From positions 1 to 64,000 of the forward strand of contig NZ_KB893942.1 of NCBI RefSeq assembly GCF_000374285.1: a DNA stretch of 64,000 nt, given 5' to 3'. The first letter of the stretch is position 1. Every line of letters starts with the position of its first letter. Position numbers and translations under genes: made by a program. Origin of the DNA: Actinobacillus capsulatus DSM 19761. GTDB lineage: Bacteria > Pseudomonadota > Gammaproteobacteria > Enterobacterales > Pasteurellaceae. Below are positions 39,027 to 49,433 of the stretch, in pieces. The notes under the pieces were generated by a model, which made no database searches, was not told the origin of the DNA, and saw only the letters and a program-made list of their open reading frames with translations.

Positions 39027-39901
39027 AAGGGATCATTTTAGCCGGCGGATCCGGCACGCGTTTGTATCCAATTACACGAGGTGTCTCTAAGCAATTACTG
39101 CCGGTATATAATAAGCCGATGATCTATTATCCGTTATCCGTGTTAATGTTAGCCGGGATCCAAGAAATTTTGGTGATTACCACACCGGAAGATAATGAGA
39201 GTTTTAAACGCTTATTAGGAGATGGATCTGATTTCGGTATTCAGCTTTCTTATGCTATTCAACCCAGTCCGGACGGTTTAGCACAGGCATTTTTAATCGG
39301 TGAAGACTTTATCGGTACGGATAATGTTTGTTTGATTTTGGGAGATAATATTTTCTACGGTCAGGGATTCACACCTACCTTACGTAAAATTGCCGAGCGA
39401 AAACATGGCGCAACGATTTTCGGTTATCAAGTGAAAGATCCCGAACGATTCGGAGTGGTGGAGTTTGATCAGTCTTACAGCGTAATTTCGATTGAGGAAA
39501 AACCGCTTTACCCAAAATCAGATTGGGCGGTCACCGGTTTGTATTTTTATGATAATCGAGTCATAGATTTCGCCAAAAAAGTCACGCTGTCAACGCGTGG
39601 GGAGTTAGAAATAACCTCAATTAATCAAATGTATTTACAGGACGGATCTTTAAATATCCAACTCCTTGGACGGGGCTTTGCTTGGTTAGATACCGGTACG
39701 CACGATAGTTTGCATGAAGCAGCTTCATTTGTGAAAACGATTGAGCATGTGCAAAACCTACAAGTTGCTTGTTTGGAAGAGATCGCTTGGCGTAATAATT
39801 GGTTGAGTTCCGAGCAGGTTGAGGCGTTAGCTAAACCTATGGCAAAAAATGCGTATGGGCAATATTTACTAAGATTGATTCAGACAAGCAGAGATATTTA
39901 G
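39023..39901 (+). CDS. rfbA: Glucose-1-phosphate thymidylyltransferase
   Basis: The enzyme (RmlA, RffH-like) makes dTDP-glucose from dTTP and glucose-1-phosphate. The nucleotide-binding [20 protein letters not shown] spans about residues 6-25, and [11 protein letters not shown] is the metal/sugar region. 292 residues is normal; the sequence is closest in style to RffH. It overlaps rfbB by ATGA. No rmlC or rmlD follow; rpsU is next. Confidence 0.95.
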   Translation: MKGIILAGGSGTRLYPITRGVSKQLLPVYNKPMIYYPLSVLMLAGIQEILVITTPEDNESFKRLLGDGSDFGIQLSYAIQPSPDGLAQAFLIGEDFIGTDNVCLILGDNIFYGQGFTPTLRKIAERKHGATIFGYQVKDPERFGVVEFDQSYSVISIEEKPLYPKSDWAVTGLYFYDNRVIDFAKKVTLSTRGELEITSINQMYLQDGSLNIQLLGRGFAWLDTGTHDSLHEAASFVKTIEHVQNLQVACLEEIAWRNNWLSSEQVEALAKPMAKNAYGQYLLRLIQTSRDI

Positions 39902-40108
39902 GATCATTTTGCGATTCTAAATGTCTGGTAATTGGGTTAATGAACAAAAATAGATGAAAAAATAGTAAGTTTTGAACCATTTTCTAGGTAAAATTACCCT
40001 TTACTTTAAAGGCTAGCTGCGGTAAAATGCGCTACCTTTTTTAGTTCTATGTCGCCAAAAATTGATGTGCGACTTTATTTAAACATATATTTCCTGAGGT
40101 GATGGCAT

Positions 40109-40324
40109 ATGCCAGTAATTAAAGTTCGTGAAAATGAATCATTTGACGTTGCATTACGTCGTTTCAAACGCTCTTGCGAAAAAGCAGGTTTATTAGCAGA
40201 AGTTCGCGCTCGTGAATTCTACGAAAAACCAACTACAATTCGTAAACGTGAAAAAGCGTCTTTAGCTAAACGTCACGCTAAACGTAATGCACGTGAAAAT
40301 GCACGTAACACTCGTTTATACTAA
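40109..40324 (+). CDS. rpsU: 30S ribosomal protein S21
   Basis: S21 is 71 residues and very basic: [20 protein letters not shown] is the canonical start, and the C-terminal half is Arg/Lys-rich. It stands at the head of the rpsU-dnaG-rpoD macromolecular synthesis operon. TGAGGTGA lies upstream of the ATG. It marks the right border of the O-antigen cluster. Confidence 0.97.
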   Translation: MPVIKVRENESFDVALRRFKRSCEKAGLLAEVRAREFYEKPTTIRKREKASLAKRHAKRNARENARNTRLY

Positions 40325-40352
40325 TTAGCAGTCTGCTGTTTAGCTTAAATTA

Positions 40353-40396
40353 ACTAAAACCGTGAAACCTTTTGGAATCACGGTTTTAGTGTTTTT
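40353..40396 (+). terminator. Partial terminator between rpsU and dnaG
   Basis: CTAAAACCGTG pairs with CACGGTTTTAG and a short T stretch (GTGTTTTTAG) follows. In E. coli a terminator at this point makes S21 far more abundant than primase. Confidence 0.7.
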
Positions 40397-40427
40397 AGTG
40401 AACCCACCTATGTAACCTATTAGTAAA

Positions 40428-40484
40428 TAAGCGGTCAAATTTTCATAATTTTTTGCAAAATTTAGCATAATTTTAACCGCTTGC
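40428..40484. repeat. Inverted uptake-sequence pair before dnaG
   Basis: AAGCGGTCAAATTTTCATAA faces TTTTAACCGCTTG, with a TTTTTTGCAAAA core. A further possible barrier to readthrough into dnaG. Confidence 0.6.
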
Positions 40485-40504
40485 CACTATGACAAGGAGA
40501 ATCA

Positions 40505-42247
40505 ATGAAAGGCACAATTCCTCGTTCGTTTATTGATGATCTTGTTGCGCGTACCGACATTGTTGAGCTGATCAATAGCCGAGTCAAGCTCAAGAAAGCA
40601 GGGCGAGATTATCAAGCCTGTTGTCCGTTTCATCACGAAAAAAGTCCCTCATTTACCGTAAGTCAATCTAAGCAGTTTTATCACTGTTTTGGTTGTGGAG
40701 CGCACGGTAATGCGATTAGCTTTTTGATGGATTACGACAAACTGGAATTTCCGGAGGCGGTTGAAGAACTTGCTGCGATGCAGGGCTTGGAAGTGCCACG
40801 TGAAAATGTGATCGCTCGTGATGGCAAGCCTCAGGCAAGTTATAAAACTAAGCGTAATTTATATGAGCTGTTAGAAGCGATTAGTCAGTTTTATCAACAA
40901 AACTTAACTCAAGATATTCCTAGCCAAAGCTACTTACAAAGCCGTGGGTTGTCACCGGAAATTATCGCGCGCTTTGAGATCGGCTTTGCACATAATTCAA
41001 TGGATTCTGTGTTACGTAAATTCGGCACGAATCGCGATGAAGTACAGAAATTGTTCGATACGGGCATGATTACGCAAAATGATAGCGGTCGAATTTATGA
41101 TAAATTTCGCAATCGAGTAATGTTCCCGATTCGTGATAAACGTGGACGTGTGATAGCTTTTGGTGGGCGAGTGATGGGAGATGAGCGTCCTAAATATCTA
41201 AACTCACCGGAATCGGCAACTTACCATAAAGGTAATGAACTATACGGCTTATTTCAAGCGCTGCAACAGAATGAAAACCCATCCTCATTAGTCGTGGTCG
41301 AAGGTTATATGGATGTGGTTGCATTGGCGCAATTTGGGGTAGATAACGTGGTGGCCTCACTTGGTACGGCAACTACCGGTGAGCAAATTCAGCAAATGTT
41401 CCGTGTCACTGAGCAAGTGATCTGTTGTTATGATGGTGATAGAGCCGGACGAGAGGCGGCATGGCGAGCGTTTGAAAATGCATTGCCGTATTTGCATGAT
41501 GGGCGTCAGCTGAAATTTATTTTCTTGCCGGACGGTGAAGATCCGGACAGCTTTGTACGTGCGCAGGGCAAGCAGGGCTTTGAAGCATATTTGCAAAATG
41601 CGATGTCACTCAGTGATTTTTTGTTTGATTCGTTGATTGCGCAGGTCGATCTCTCTAACAAGGAAGGTAAATCGAAATTGGCAGCGCTGGCAGTGCCACT
41701 GATTAACCGTATTCCGGGGGGAATATTGCGTGTTTATTTACGCAACATTCTTGGACAAAAGCTTGGAATTTTAGATCCGGCGCAATTGGAAGCAATATTG
41801 CCAAGTCGAGTGCAATCCGTACAGAAACCAGCGGCACAACCATTGCAAATTAAGCGAACACCAATGCGCTTACTCGTTGCTTTATTATTGCAGAACCCTG
41901 AATTGGTTAAATTTGTGCCGGATATTTCTGCTCTCAAAACACTGGATGAGCCGGGATTTGAGTTATTACTGGAACTGGTTGATGTTTGCCGCCAGAAAGT
42001 CGGTGTCTCAATGGGCGCATTACTTGAACATTGGCGAGATAGAGCGAATTATCGCACTCTTGAGCTGTTAGCGAATTGGGATCATCTGGTAACACCGGAA
42101 AATATTGAAAGTACCTTTATTGAAACGCTTGATTTTCTTTATGCGAAATTAGTGGAAAAACGGATCGAAGTATTGATAGCCAAAGATCGTACAGTAGGTT
42201 TAAATGCAGAAGAAAAGCAAGAATTGGTGATGTTAATTGCACAGTAA
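40505..42247 (+). CDS. dnaG: DNA primase
   Basis: DnaG makes RNA primers at the replication fork. The N-terminal CHC2 zinc finger (CCPFHHEKSPSFTVS then FHCFGCGAHGN-like), the Toprim catalytic core with VVVEGYMDVVALAQ and YDGDRAG, and the C-terminal DnaB-interacting helical domain are all present. 580 residues is normal. An AAGGAGA ribosome-binding site lies 8 bp before the ATG. It is the middle gene of the rpsU-dnaG-rpoD operon. Confidence 0.97.
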   Translation: MKGTIPRSFIDDLVARTDIVELINSRVKLKKAGRDYQACCPFHHEKSPSFTVSQSKQFYHCFGCGAHGNAISFLMDYDKLEFPEAVEELAAMQGLEVPRENVIARDGKPQASYKTKRNLYELLEAISQFYQQNLTQDIPSQSYLQSRGLSPEIIARFEIGFAHNSMDSVLRKFGTNRDEVQKLFDTGMITQNDSGRIYDKFRNRVMFPIRDKRGRVIAFGGRVMGDERPKYLNSPESATYHKGNELYGLFQALQQNENPSSLVVVEGYMDVVALAQFGVDNVVASLGTATTGEQIQQMFRVTEQVICCYDGDRAGREAAWRAFENALPYLHDGRQLKFIFLPDGEDPDSFVRAQGKQGFEAYLQNAMSLSDFLFDSLIAQVDLSNKEGKSKLAALAVPLINRIPGGILRVYLRNILGQKLGILDPAQLEAILPSRVQSVQKPAAQPLQIKRTPMRLLVALLLQNPELVKFVPDISALKTLDEPGFELLLELVDVCRQKVGVSMGALLEHWRDRANYRTLELLANWDHLVTPENIESTFIETLDFLYAKLVEKRIEVLIAKDRTVGLNAEEKQELVMLIAQ

Positions 42248-42351
42248 TTAAGCGGTCATTTTTAAGAAATTTTTTGCAAAACTATCAAGAAAATCGCAAT
42301 TAATGGTATAATCCAACACTATTTTTGCTCGCACACAAAACGGATACAATT

Positions 42352-44208
42352 ATGGAACAACAATTAGAACAGCAATCTCAATTAGAACTTCTGATTGCCC
42401 AAGGGCGTGAACAAGGTTATTTAACCATTTCAGAAGTGCACGACCACTTACCAGAAGAGTTGGTTGATGCGGAGCAGATCGAAGATATTATTCAAATGAT
42501 CAACGATATGGGGATCAAGGTGTTAGAAACCGCCCCTGATACTGACGAGCTGATGCTTGCAGAAAATATCGCTGATGAAGATGTCGTGGAAGAAGCGACT
42601 AAGGTACTTTCAACTGTAGAATCGGAATTAGGTAGAACAACAGATCCGGTTCGTATGTATATGCGTGAAATGGGTACGGTTGAATTACTTACCCGTGAGG
42701 GCGAAATTGATATCGCAAAACGTATCGAGGAAGGTATCAATGAAGTGCAATGTGCGGTTGCAGAATATCCGGAAGCATTAACTGAATTAATCGGTTTTTA
42801 TACACAAGTTGAAGAAGGCACAATGCGTTTGTCCGACTTAGTGACGGCGTTTGTTGATCCGAATGCGCAAGAAGAAGCAACGGTAGAAGAGCTAGAAGCT
42901 GTGCTTGATGATGAAGACACAGAAGCGGTTGCTGATGTTGATGATGAGAGCGAAGAGGAAGAAAGCGATAGCAATGCAGATACAGGAGATGATAACTCAA
43001 TCGATCCTGAGCTTGCTCGTGAGAAATTCTATGCGTTACGTGAGCAACACGAGAAAGCATTGCAAGCGATTCAAAAACATGGCCGAGGTCATAAAAAATC
43101 AAGAGAGCAGATTCAAGCACTTTCAGATATTTTCCGTGAGTTCCGTTTAGTGCCGAAGCAATTTGATTTACTTGTCGAATCAATGCAAAAAATGATGAAG
43201 CAAGTACGTGCGGAAGAACGGCAGATTCAACGTTATGCGGTTGAATATGCGCAAATGAAAAAAGCGGATTTCTTAAAATTATTCCAGGGTAACGAAACTT
43301 CGGAAGAATGGATTGAAAAAGCAATCAATGCGAAAAAAGGTGCCGCACCGAAACTGGCTAACTACATTGATCAAATTCGTGTCAATATCGCCAACTTACA
43401 GCGTATGGAACAAAACACCGGTTTGACCGTGGCGCAAATTCGTGAAATCGGTGGTCGTATCGCAAATGGTGAGTTAAAAGCTCGCCGTGCGAAAAAAGAA
43501 ATGGTAGAAGCTAACTTACGTTTAGTAATCTCGATTGCGAAGAAATATACCAACCGTGGTTTACAATTCTTAGATTTAATTCAGGAAGGTAACATCGGTT
43601 TGATGAAAGCGGTAGATAAGTTTGAATACCGTCGTGGTTACAAATTCTCGACTTATGCAACATGGTGGATTCGTCAGGCGATTACCCGTTCAATCGCAGA
43701 CCAAGCTCGTACAATCCGTATTCCGGTGCATATGATTGAAACGATCAATAAACTTAACCGTATTTCTCGCCAATGTTTACAAGAAATGGGACGTGAGGCG
43801 ACTCCGGAAGAGTTAGCAGAACGTATGGGAATGCCGGAAGATAAGATTCGCAAAGTGCTGAAGATTGCAAAAGAGCCTATCTCAATGGAAACACCGATTG
43901 GTGATGACGATGATTCACATTTAGGTGACTTTATTCAAGATGAAAGTCTTGAATTACCGTTAGATTCGGCAACATCAGAAAGCTTACGTATCGCAACTAA
44001 TGAGGTGCTAGAAGGCTTAACACCACGTGAAGCGAAAGTATTACGTATGCGTTTTGGTATTGATATGAATACTGATCACACACTTGAGGAAGTTGGTAAA
44101 CAATTTGACGTAACTCGTGAACGTATTCGTCAGATTGAAGCGAAAGCATTACGTAAACTTCGTCATCCAAGCCGTTCAGAAACGTTACGTAGTTTCTTAG
44201 ATGACTAA
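42352..44208 (+). CDS. rpoD: RNA polymerase sigma factor RpoD (sigma-70)
   Basis: The primary sigma factor directs transcription of housekeeping genes. Region 1.1 begins [39 protein letters not shown] is region 1.2; an acidic non-conserved insert (about 190-230, Asp/Glu-rich) precedes [18 protein letters not shown]; the long 2.4 helix and the 4.2 helix-turn-helix ([20 protein letters not shown]) are intact. ATG 42352 is chosen over an in-frame upstream start at 42325 because it matches the E. coli N-terminus (MEQ) and gives 618 residues. Confidence 0.97.
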   Translation: MEQQLEQQSQLELLIAQGREQGYLTISEVHDHLPEELVDAEQIEDIIQMINDMGIKVLETAPDTDELMLAENIADEDVVEEATKVLSTVESELGRTTDPVRMYMREMGTVELLTREGEIDIAKRIEEGINEVQCAVAEYPEALTELIGFYTQVEEGTMRLSDLVTAFVDPNAQEEATVEELEAVLDDEDTEAVADVDDESEEEESDSNADTGDDNSIDPELAREKFYALREQHEKALQAIQKHGRGHKKSREQIQALSDIFREFRLVPKQFDLLVESMQKMMKQVRAEERQIQRYAVEYAQMKKADFLKLFQGNETSEEWIEKAINAKKGAAPKLANYIDQIRVNIANLQRMEQNTGLTVAQIREIGGRIANGELKARRAKKEMVEANLRLVISIAKKYTNRGLQFLDLIQEGNIGLMKAVDKFEYRRGYKFSTYATWWIRQAITRSIADQARTIRIPVHMIETINKLNRISRQCLQEMGREATPEELAERMGMPEDKIRKVLKIAKEPISMETPIGDDDDSHLGDFIQDESLELPLDSATSESLRIATNEVLEGLTPREAKVLRMRFGIDMNTDHTLEEVGKQFDVTRERIRQIEAKALRKLRHPSRSETLRSFLDD

Positions 44209-44223
44209 TAGAGTAAATGAGAG

Positions 44224-44255
44224 AATGCCCAACCCTAAGAGTTTGGGCATTTTTA
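44224..44255 (+). terminator. Terminator of the rpsU-dnaG-rpoD operon
   Basis: AATGCCCAA pairs with TTGGGCATT, followed by TTTATTTAT. Confidence 0.85.
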
Positions 44256-44367
44256 TTTATATCCGCTAATTGGAACACAATCTAAATAAGCTAAGATACC
44301 TAGGCTTACTTTTTATAGCGTTTCATTATAGAATAACGATTTCTTATTACATGAAGGATTTACTTTT

Positions 44368-44691
44368 ATGACATATCCAGCTTGCCCGCAATGTAAGGGC
44401 GAAAATACTTACTATGACTCAATTCAATTCGTTTGTTCTGATTGTGCACATGAATGGACAGGCGAGGAAGCTGAAGAGCATGATGAAGATCAGTTAATCG
44501 TTAAAGACAGTAACGGTAATTTACTAGCTGATGGTGATGATGTTCTTTTAATCAAAGATTTAAAATTAAAAGGTTCGTCAGAAGTACTGAAGAAAGGGAC
44601 TAAATTTAAAAATATCCGTTTAGTAAATGGTGACCACAATGTTGATTGTGGCAAAATTATGTTGAAATCGGAATTCTTGAAAAAAGCTTAA
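44368..44691 (+). CDS. yjdM: Zinc-ribbon protein YjdM (PhnA-like)
   Basis: The 107-residue protein opens with a zinc ribbon ([11 protein letters not shown] and [10 protein letters not shown]) followed by a PhnA/YjdM domain ending in [17 protein letters not shown]. It was once named PhnA, but phosphonoacetate hydrolase activity does not belong to this protein; the real role is unknown. It is monocistronic with a terminator. Confidence 0.92.
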   Translation: MTYPACPQCKGENTYYDSIQFVCSDCAHEWTGEEAEEHDEDQLIVKDSNGNLLADGDDVLLIKDLKLKGSSEVLKKGTKFKNIRLVNGDHNVDCGKIMLKSEFLKKA

Positions 44692-44716
44692 TTGCTTATT
44701 AAATTTTGCTTATTTT

Positions 44717-44746
44717 AAACGCTCACTTTGGTGAGCGTTTTTTATT
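44717..44746 (+). terminator. Terminator of yjdM
   Basis: AAACGCTCAC-TTTG-GTGAGCGTTTTTT: a perfect stem with a T tail. Confidence 0.9.
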
Positions 44747-44793
44747 TCATAGTTTATACATATTATTGATATAGATTTTATAGATTAAAACTA

Positions 44794-44835
44794 TTGATTA
44801 AGCTCAAATAATATTCTGTCTTTTTTAGGGATAAT
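44794..44835 (+). promoter_or_regulatory. FNR box and -10 element before the cytochrome c peroxidase gene
   Basis: TTGATTAAGCTCAA at 44794-44807 matches the FNR consensus TTGAT-N4-ATCAA at 9 of 10 positions. A -10-like GATAAT lies at 44830-44835. If transcription starts at 44842 the box is centred at -41.5, the class II activation position. The ATG is at 44866. E. coli yhjA, the orthologue, is FNR-activated, which supports the assignment. Confidence 0.75.
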
Positions 44836-44865
44836 AAGACTTCATATTTCTGATGGGGGACTAAT

Positions 44866-46266
44866 ATGAAAAAATATTTACTTTCGGCCTTAGCCGTAGC
44901 TGGCATTGGCTATTTTTCACTTGTGGGATATGCGTATTGGTTCGATAAAGAACAAGCGCCTAAATTACTGGCTGCAGCCGAATTACCGGAATCACACCAA
45001 GCCGTTGCGGGTGTGATGTTTGAAAATGGCTGTCAATACTGTCACACACCAAATGCGGAATTACCTGCTTATTCAAAATTACCTATCGCAAGCCAAATGA
45101 TGGCAGCGGATATTGAAAAAGGAACTCGCTTTTTTCGTTTGGATCGTTTAATTGAAGGGATGAAAGATCCAAGCAAACTTTCAGAAGCTGATTTGGCTAA
45201 GTTGGAACAAGTTATTCGCAATGATGAAATGCCGATTGCGAAATATATCCATGTACACTGGGGCGCTCGTCCAGATGCGGAACAGAAGAAAGTGATTTTA
45301 GATTGGATTACTGCACAGCGCCAAGCACACTTCTTACCAAAAGCGGAAGGCACAGATGCAACGCGTTTAGTGCAGCCGATTCCAGATCAATTAGCAACCA
45401 ATCCGCATAAAGTTGCGTTAGGTGAGGGGCTTTATTTTGACGGACGTTTATCTGATGACGGTTCAATCCAGTGCCGCACTTGTCACCAATTAACGCAAGG
45501 TGGGGTGGATAACTTACCGGTGTCGGAAGGGATTCACGGCTTAAAAGGCGGTATCAATGCACCAACCGTATTTAATGCGGCATTTAATAAATGGCAATTC
45601 TGGGACGGTCGTGCGAAAACATTAGCCGATCAAGCAGGCGGTCCGCCAACCAATCCGGTTGAGATGGGGTCAAAAACTTGGGATGAGATTTTGGCTAAGT
45701 TGAGCCAAGATGAAGACTTTATGCAACGTTTCCTTGCGGTTTATCCGCACCTTGACCAAGCAAATGTGACCGATGCGATTGGTGAATTTGAGAAAACACT
45801 TATCACACCAAATAGTGCATTCGACCGTTTCTTAAAAGGTGAACAGAACGCATTAACTGACGTACAAAAACGTGGTTATGAACATTTCAAAAATGCGAAA
45901 TGTGATACCTGCCATACTGGTACGGCAATGGGCGGACAATCATTCGAATATATGGGCTTATACGGCGATTACTTCAAAGATCGTGGTACGGAATTAACGG
46001 AAGCGGATCACGGTCGTTATGCAGTAACGAAAGATCCAAGTGATATGCATCGTTTCAAAGTGCCGACTTTACGTAACGTGGCATTAACCGCACCATATAT
46101 GCACGATGCAAGTGCGAAGGACTTAAAAGAAGCGGTTCGCATTATGGGTATTTACCAAAGCAATAAACAGTTCTCTGATACGGAGCTTAATGAGTTAGTT
46201 GCTTTCTTAGAATCACTGACCGGTGAATATAAAGGCAAATTGCTAACTAATGAAAAAGTGAAATAA
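44866..46266 (+). CDS. yhjA: Tri-haem cytochrome c peroxidase (YhjA-type)
   Basis: This periplasmic, membrane-anchored peroxidase reduces H2O2 with electrons from the quinol pool or c-type cytochromes. An N-terminal hydrophobic anchor (about 5-24) is followed by three CxxCH haem sites: CQYCH at 56-60, CRTCH at 203-207 and CDTCH at 346-350. Classical bacterial peroxidases have two haems; the extra N-terminal haem domain and the 466-residue length match E. coli YhjA (465). Preceded by a strong FNR site. Confidence 0.93.
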   Translation: MKKYLLSALAVAGIGYFSLVGYAYWFDKEQAPKLLAAAELPESHQAVAGVMFENGCQYCHTPNAELPAYSKLPIASQMMAADIEKGTRFFRLDRLIEGMKDPSKLSEADLAKLEQVIRNDEMPIAKYIHVHWGARPDAEQKKVILDWITAQRQAHFLPKAEGTDATRLVQPIPDQLATNPHKVALGEGLYFDGRLSDDGSIQCRTCHQLTQGGVDNLPVSEGIHGLKGGINAPTVFNAAFNKWQFWDGRAKTLADQAGGPPTNPVEMGSKTWDEILAKLSQDEDFMQRFLAVYPHLDQANVTDAIGEFEKTLITPNSAFDRFLKGEQNALTDVQKRGYEHFKNAKCDTCHTGTAMGGQSFEYMGLYGDYFKDRGTELTEADHGRYAVTKDPSDMHRFKVPTLRNVALTAPYMHDASAKDLKEAVRIMGIYQSNKQFSDTELNELVAFLESLTGEYKGKLLTNEKVK

Positions 46267-46276
46267 TTTCACATAA

Positions 46277-46326
46277 ACAAGCGGTGGAATTTCTGCAAAA
46301 CTTTGCAAACATCCCACCGTTTTTTT
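46277..46326. terminator. Inverted uptake pair between convergent yhjA and yggU
   Basis: ACAAGCGGTGGAATTTCTGC is mirrored by CATCCCACCGTTTTTTTA with a GCAAA core. Confidence 0.7.
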
Positions 46327-46623
46327 ATTTATTCAGCAATGCTTCGATTTCCTTCGGAAGCAATTTCGGCTCCGGCACAAATAATTGCTTATGTCGCTGT
46401 AGCTCACCTTTCTCCAGCACGATACTACTTTTAGGCACTTTAAATAACTTGCTCAAATATTTCAGCAAATGCGCGTTAGCCGCACCGTCAACTGGCGGAG
46501 CAGTGATGGCAATTTTGAGTTCGTTATCGTGTAAGCCGACAATTTGATCGCAACTTGCCTTGGGTTGTAAAAAATCCGCAGGCGGATGCCACAAGGATTT
46601 TCAATACGTTCTACCGCTTCCAT
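46325..46623 (-). pseudogene. yggU: DUF167 protein YggU, frameshifted near the N-terminus
   Basis: The natural start is the ATG at 46623, immediately after the yggT stop. It reads [18 protein letters not shown] and then leaves frame. The rest, [20 protein letters not shown] through EIEALLNK, is intact one frame over. A run of six Ts (sense strand) sits exactly at the junction; seven would restore a continuous protein of about 98 residues, the family's usual size. Either a one-base deletion inactivated it or the run was miscalled. An internal ATG at 46594 gives an 89-residue product lacking the proper first strand. Confidence 0.8.
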
Positions 46624-47157
46624 TTAAGCGATCGCCCAAAGTACGCCAAATACGCGATAGAAAAGGTTATTGAGCAGAATTAAGCCGAAACCGAGTACCA
46701 TAACCGAAAAATCTAACATACCGGTACGCGGTAATAATTTACGGATAAAGCCTAATACCGGCTCGGTGATTTGTGCTACCATATAATCTAACGGATGATC
46801 GCCACGTGTCACCCAACTCATTAAGGCGCGAATTAAAGTGGTGAAAAACAGAATTTGACCAAAGGTTTTCACCACGCCTAATAAGCCGGCCAAGACTGCC
46901 ATTGCAACAGGTACACCTAGCACAAATTTCTCGAATGCCAGTAATAGCAGCGCAATCAGTAATGCGGCAAAATTAATGTTTTTTACGGTCGGGATCACTT
47001 TGTTTACCGGATTGACTAATGGTGAGGTAAGACGTAATAGCGATTGTGATAACGGCATATAAGGATCAACTCGGCAGAATTGCAGCCAAGTACGCAAAAT
47101 TAATACGAAGCTAAAAAAGCCGATAATGATTGAAAGAACAGGGGCTAAAAATTCCAT
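46624..47157 (-). CDS. yggT: YggT-family inner-membrane protein
   Basis: The 177-residue protein has two repeats of the YggT domain, each with two membrane helices (FFSFVLILRTWLQFCRVDPYMPLSQSLLRLTSPLVNPV and the second LISWVTRGDHPLDYMVAQITEPVLGFIRK-like copy). Members affect osmotic shock tolerance or division-site assembly in various bacteria; the role here is open. It is followed without gap by yggU, the same order as in E. coli. Confidence 0.9.
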   Translation of the reverse strand: MEFLAPVLSIIIGFFSFVLILRTWLQFCRVDPYMPLSQSLLRLTSPLVNPVNKVIPTVKNINFAALLIALLLLAFEKFVLGVPVAMAVLAGLLGVVKTFGQILFFTTLIRALMSWVTRGDHPLDYMVAQITEPVLGFIRKLLPRTGMLDFSVMVLGFGLILLNNLFYRVFGVLWAIA

Positions 47158-47279
47158 CTATCTTCCTCTTATAAAAATATTTCTATAAACTATTCGGACG
47201 GGAATACACCGCCCTCATGATAGAAAGCGGTCGGATTTTGTCATTTTTTTGCAAAATCTAACCACTTGCCGCTAAAGTA

Positions 47280-47621
47280 TTAGCCTTGAACCGGGCAGTC
47301 CCACCAAATATCGAATAAATCGCTTACTTCGACTTGAGTTAAGCCATTGTTTTCTAACCAAGTTTTTACTAATTGTTGGTGAGATTCGTCACATTTGCCT
47401 AATTTTTCTAAGCAAACTAAACCTTCCCAGTGTAAGTAGCCGCTACCTTCATAAGCTAAACCGTTTGGTTTGATTACTTCTGCGATAAAACGGTCTACGG
47501 TCAAATCAATTTGATCAATACCTGTGTTTTCCGCAAATTGGAATTTTACTAAGAAGCCTAATTCTTGGAATTCTGCTAAGTGCATTTTTTTACGCTGACG
47601 CGCGTTACGTTGAATAGCCAT
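47280..47621 (-). CDS. yggL: YggL (DUF469) ribosome-associated protein
   Basis: The 113-residue protein begins with a basic stretch (NARQRKKMHLAEFQELGF) and ends DIWWDCPVQG, both typical of YggL. YggL binds the 50S ribosomal subunit; its purpose is unclear. It lies 42 bp downstream of trmB, as in E. coli. Confidence 0.92.
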   Translation of the reverse strand: MAIQRNARQRKKMHLAEFQELGFLVKFQFAENTGIDQIDLTVDRFIAEVIKPNGLAYEGSGYLHWEGLVCLEKLGKCDESHQQLVKTWLENNGLTQVEVSDLFDIWWDCPVQG

Positions 47622-47663
47622 TTGTATCTCCCCTTATTTAATGAGAATGGATAAAATCAATCG

Positions 47664-48425
47664 TTAAACCGATTGTGCTTGTTTAACGAAATATAAGTCC
47701 CACACACCGTGTCCAAGACGATGACCGCGTTCTTCAAACTTGGTTAAAGGACGAAAATCCGGGCGTGGAATAAAGTCATTGGTTGTCGAGGTATTGCGTA
47801 ACTCTTTCTCGAATTGACGTAATACTTCCAGCATATGTTCTGCATAGTTTTCCCAGTCGGTTGCGAAATGGATAAAACCATTATCCCCTAATTTAGTTAG
47901 CACTCGAGTGATAAATTCCGGCTGTACAATACGGCGTTTATGGTGTTTCGCTTTTTGCCACGGATCCGGGAAATAGAGTTGTAAACCGCCTAATGCACCG
48001 TCAGCAATCGCATCACGTAAAATTTCTGTTGCGTCATGGCAAATCACACGTAAGTTTTTTACGCCTTTTTCTAATGCATAAGCGATACAAGCGCCGACAC
48101 CCGGCGTATGTACTTCAATACCGATGTAGTTACGATCCGGATTTTGTTCCGCCATTTCAACCAATGAACGTCCCATACCGAAGCCGATTTCTAACACAAC
48201 CGGATTGTTGTTACCAAAAATTTGTTCAAAATTGAAAGGCGTGTTTTGATAATCTAAACCGAGATTCGCCCAGTTGTTATTCATCATATCACGTTGGTAA
48301 TCACTCAAACGGCCAGTACGTAATACGAAACTACGTATTTTACGAAGATAACGACCGCCTTCGGTAAATTCGGCTTGTTCTACGGTTTTACGTTTTTTAT
48401 CTGCAAAAGTTTGTTTTTCTGACAT
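47664..48425 (-). CDS. trmB: tRNA (guanine-N7-)-methyltransferase
   Basis: TrmB makes m7G46 in tRNA with S-adenosylmethionine. [21 protein letters not shown] is the SAM-binding motif, [20 protein letters not shown] the catalytic/tRNA motif, and [32 protein letters not shown] the C-terminal signature. The ATG at 48425 is chosen over a longer in-frame start at 48506, because the latter would run into the fabH 3' end and adds an unrelated 27-residue extension. 253 residues. Confidence 0.95.
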   Translation of the reverse strand: MSEKQTFADKKRKTVEQAEFTEGGRYLRKIRSFVLRTGRLSDYQRDMMNNNWANLGLDYQNTPFNFEQIFGNNNPVVLEIGFGMGRSLVEMAEQNPDRNYIGIEVHTPGVGACIAYALEKGVKNLRVICHDATEILRDAIADGALGGLQLYFPDPWQKAKHHKRRIVQPEFITRVLTKLGDNGFIHFATDWENYAEHMLEVLRQFEKELRNTSTTNDFIPRPDFRPLTKFEERGHRLGHGVWDLYFVKQAQSV

Positions 48426-48472
48426 TTGTAAAAATTCTATCTTTTTTGACCGCTTGTTAGAGACAATATTGG

Positions 48473-49423
48473 TTAAAAACGAACAAGAGCAGAACCCCAA
48501 GTCCAACCGCCACCAAATGCTTCAAGTAGCAATAATTGACCGCGTTGAATACGTCCGTCACGCACCGCTTCATCTAACGCAACTGGAACGGTTGCTGCAC
48601 TATTGTTACCATATTTCTCAACAGTTAATACCACTTGCGACATATCCATTTCGAGTTTTTTTGCAGTTGCGGAAATAATACGAATATTCGCTTGGTGCGG
48701 TACTAGCCAGTCTAAATCCGATTTCTGTAAGTTATTCGCTTCAAGGGTTTCTTCCACCACACTTGAAAGCTGACCAACTGCAAGTTTAAAGGTTGCGTTG
48801 CCTTGCATTTGAATAAAGCCGGATTTTTCATTACCACGTTGTTGTGCTGGTAGGGCAAGCATATATTCACTATCGGAAGATGAATGTAAGTGAGTTGAAA
48901 TAATACCTTGCTCTTCACTTGCTTCAAGAATAACTGCACCGGCTCCGTCACCGAATAACACAACAGTACTGCGATCGGTTTCGTCCAATGCCCGAGAGTT
49001 TAAATCAGAGCCGATTACCAGCGCTTTTTTTACTTTTCCGCTACGTACAAATTGATCAGCAACACTTAATGCATAAACAAAACCCGTACAAGCGGCAGCA
49101 ACATCAAATGCAATCGCATCTTGGATATCTAACATACCTTGAATTTGGCAGGCGGCACTTGGATAAGCGTGCGAGTTAGTTGTGGTACCAACTACAATCA
49201 GATCAATTTCATTGTGATCAATCTTCGCCATTTCTAGTGCTTTTTTAGCTGCTTGCGCACCCATTGTCGCTACCGTTTCATCTGCAGCAGCAATACGGCG
49301 TTCTTTCATACCGGAACGAGTAAAAATCCACTCATCAGTTGTATCAACCATCTTTTCTAAATCAACATTAGTACGAATTTGAGCAGGTAAATAGCTACCT
49401 GTTGCTAAAATTTTGCTGTACAT
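48473..49423 (-). CDS. fabH: 3-oxoacyl-ACP synthase III
   Basis: FabH starts fatty acid synthesis by condensing acetyl-CoA with malonyl-ACP. The catalytic triad is visible: C112 (AAACTGF), H243 (VPHQAN) and N273 (YGNNSA). 316 residues matches E. coli FabH (317). It lies 10 bp after plsX in the classic yceD-rpmF-plsX-fabH operon; fabD is not next, as the operon ends here. Confidence 0.97.
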   Translation of the reverse strand: MYSKILATGSYLPAQIRTNVDLEKMVDTTDEWIFTRSGMKERRIAAADETVATMGAQAAKKALEMAKIDHNEIDLIVVGTTTNSHAYPSAACQIQGMLDIQDAIAFDVAAACTGFVYALSVADQFVRSGKVKKALVIGSDLNSRALDETDRSTVVLFGDGAGAVILEASEEQGIISTHLHSSSDSEYMLALPAQQRGNEKSGFIQMQGNATFKLAVGQLSSVVEETLEANNLQKSDLDWLVPHQANIRIISATAKKLEMDMSQVVLTVEKYGNNSAATVPVALDEAVRDGRIQRGQLLLLEAFGGGWTWGSALVRF

Positions 49424-49433
49424 ATTTTGTTCT

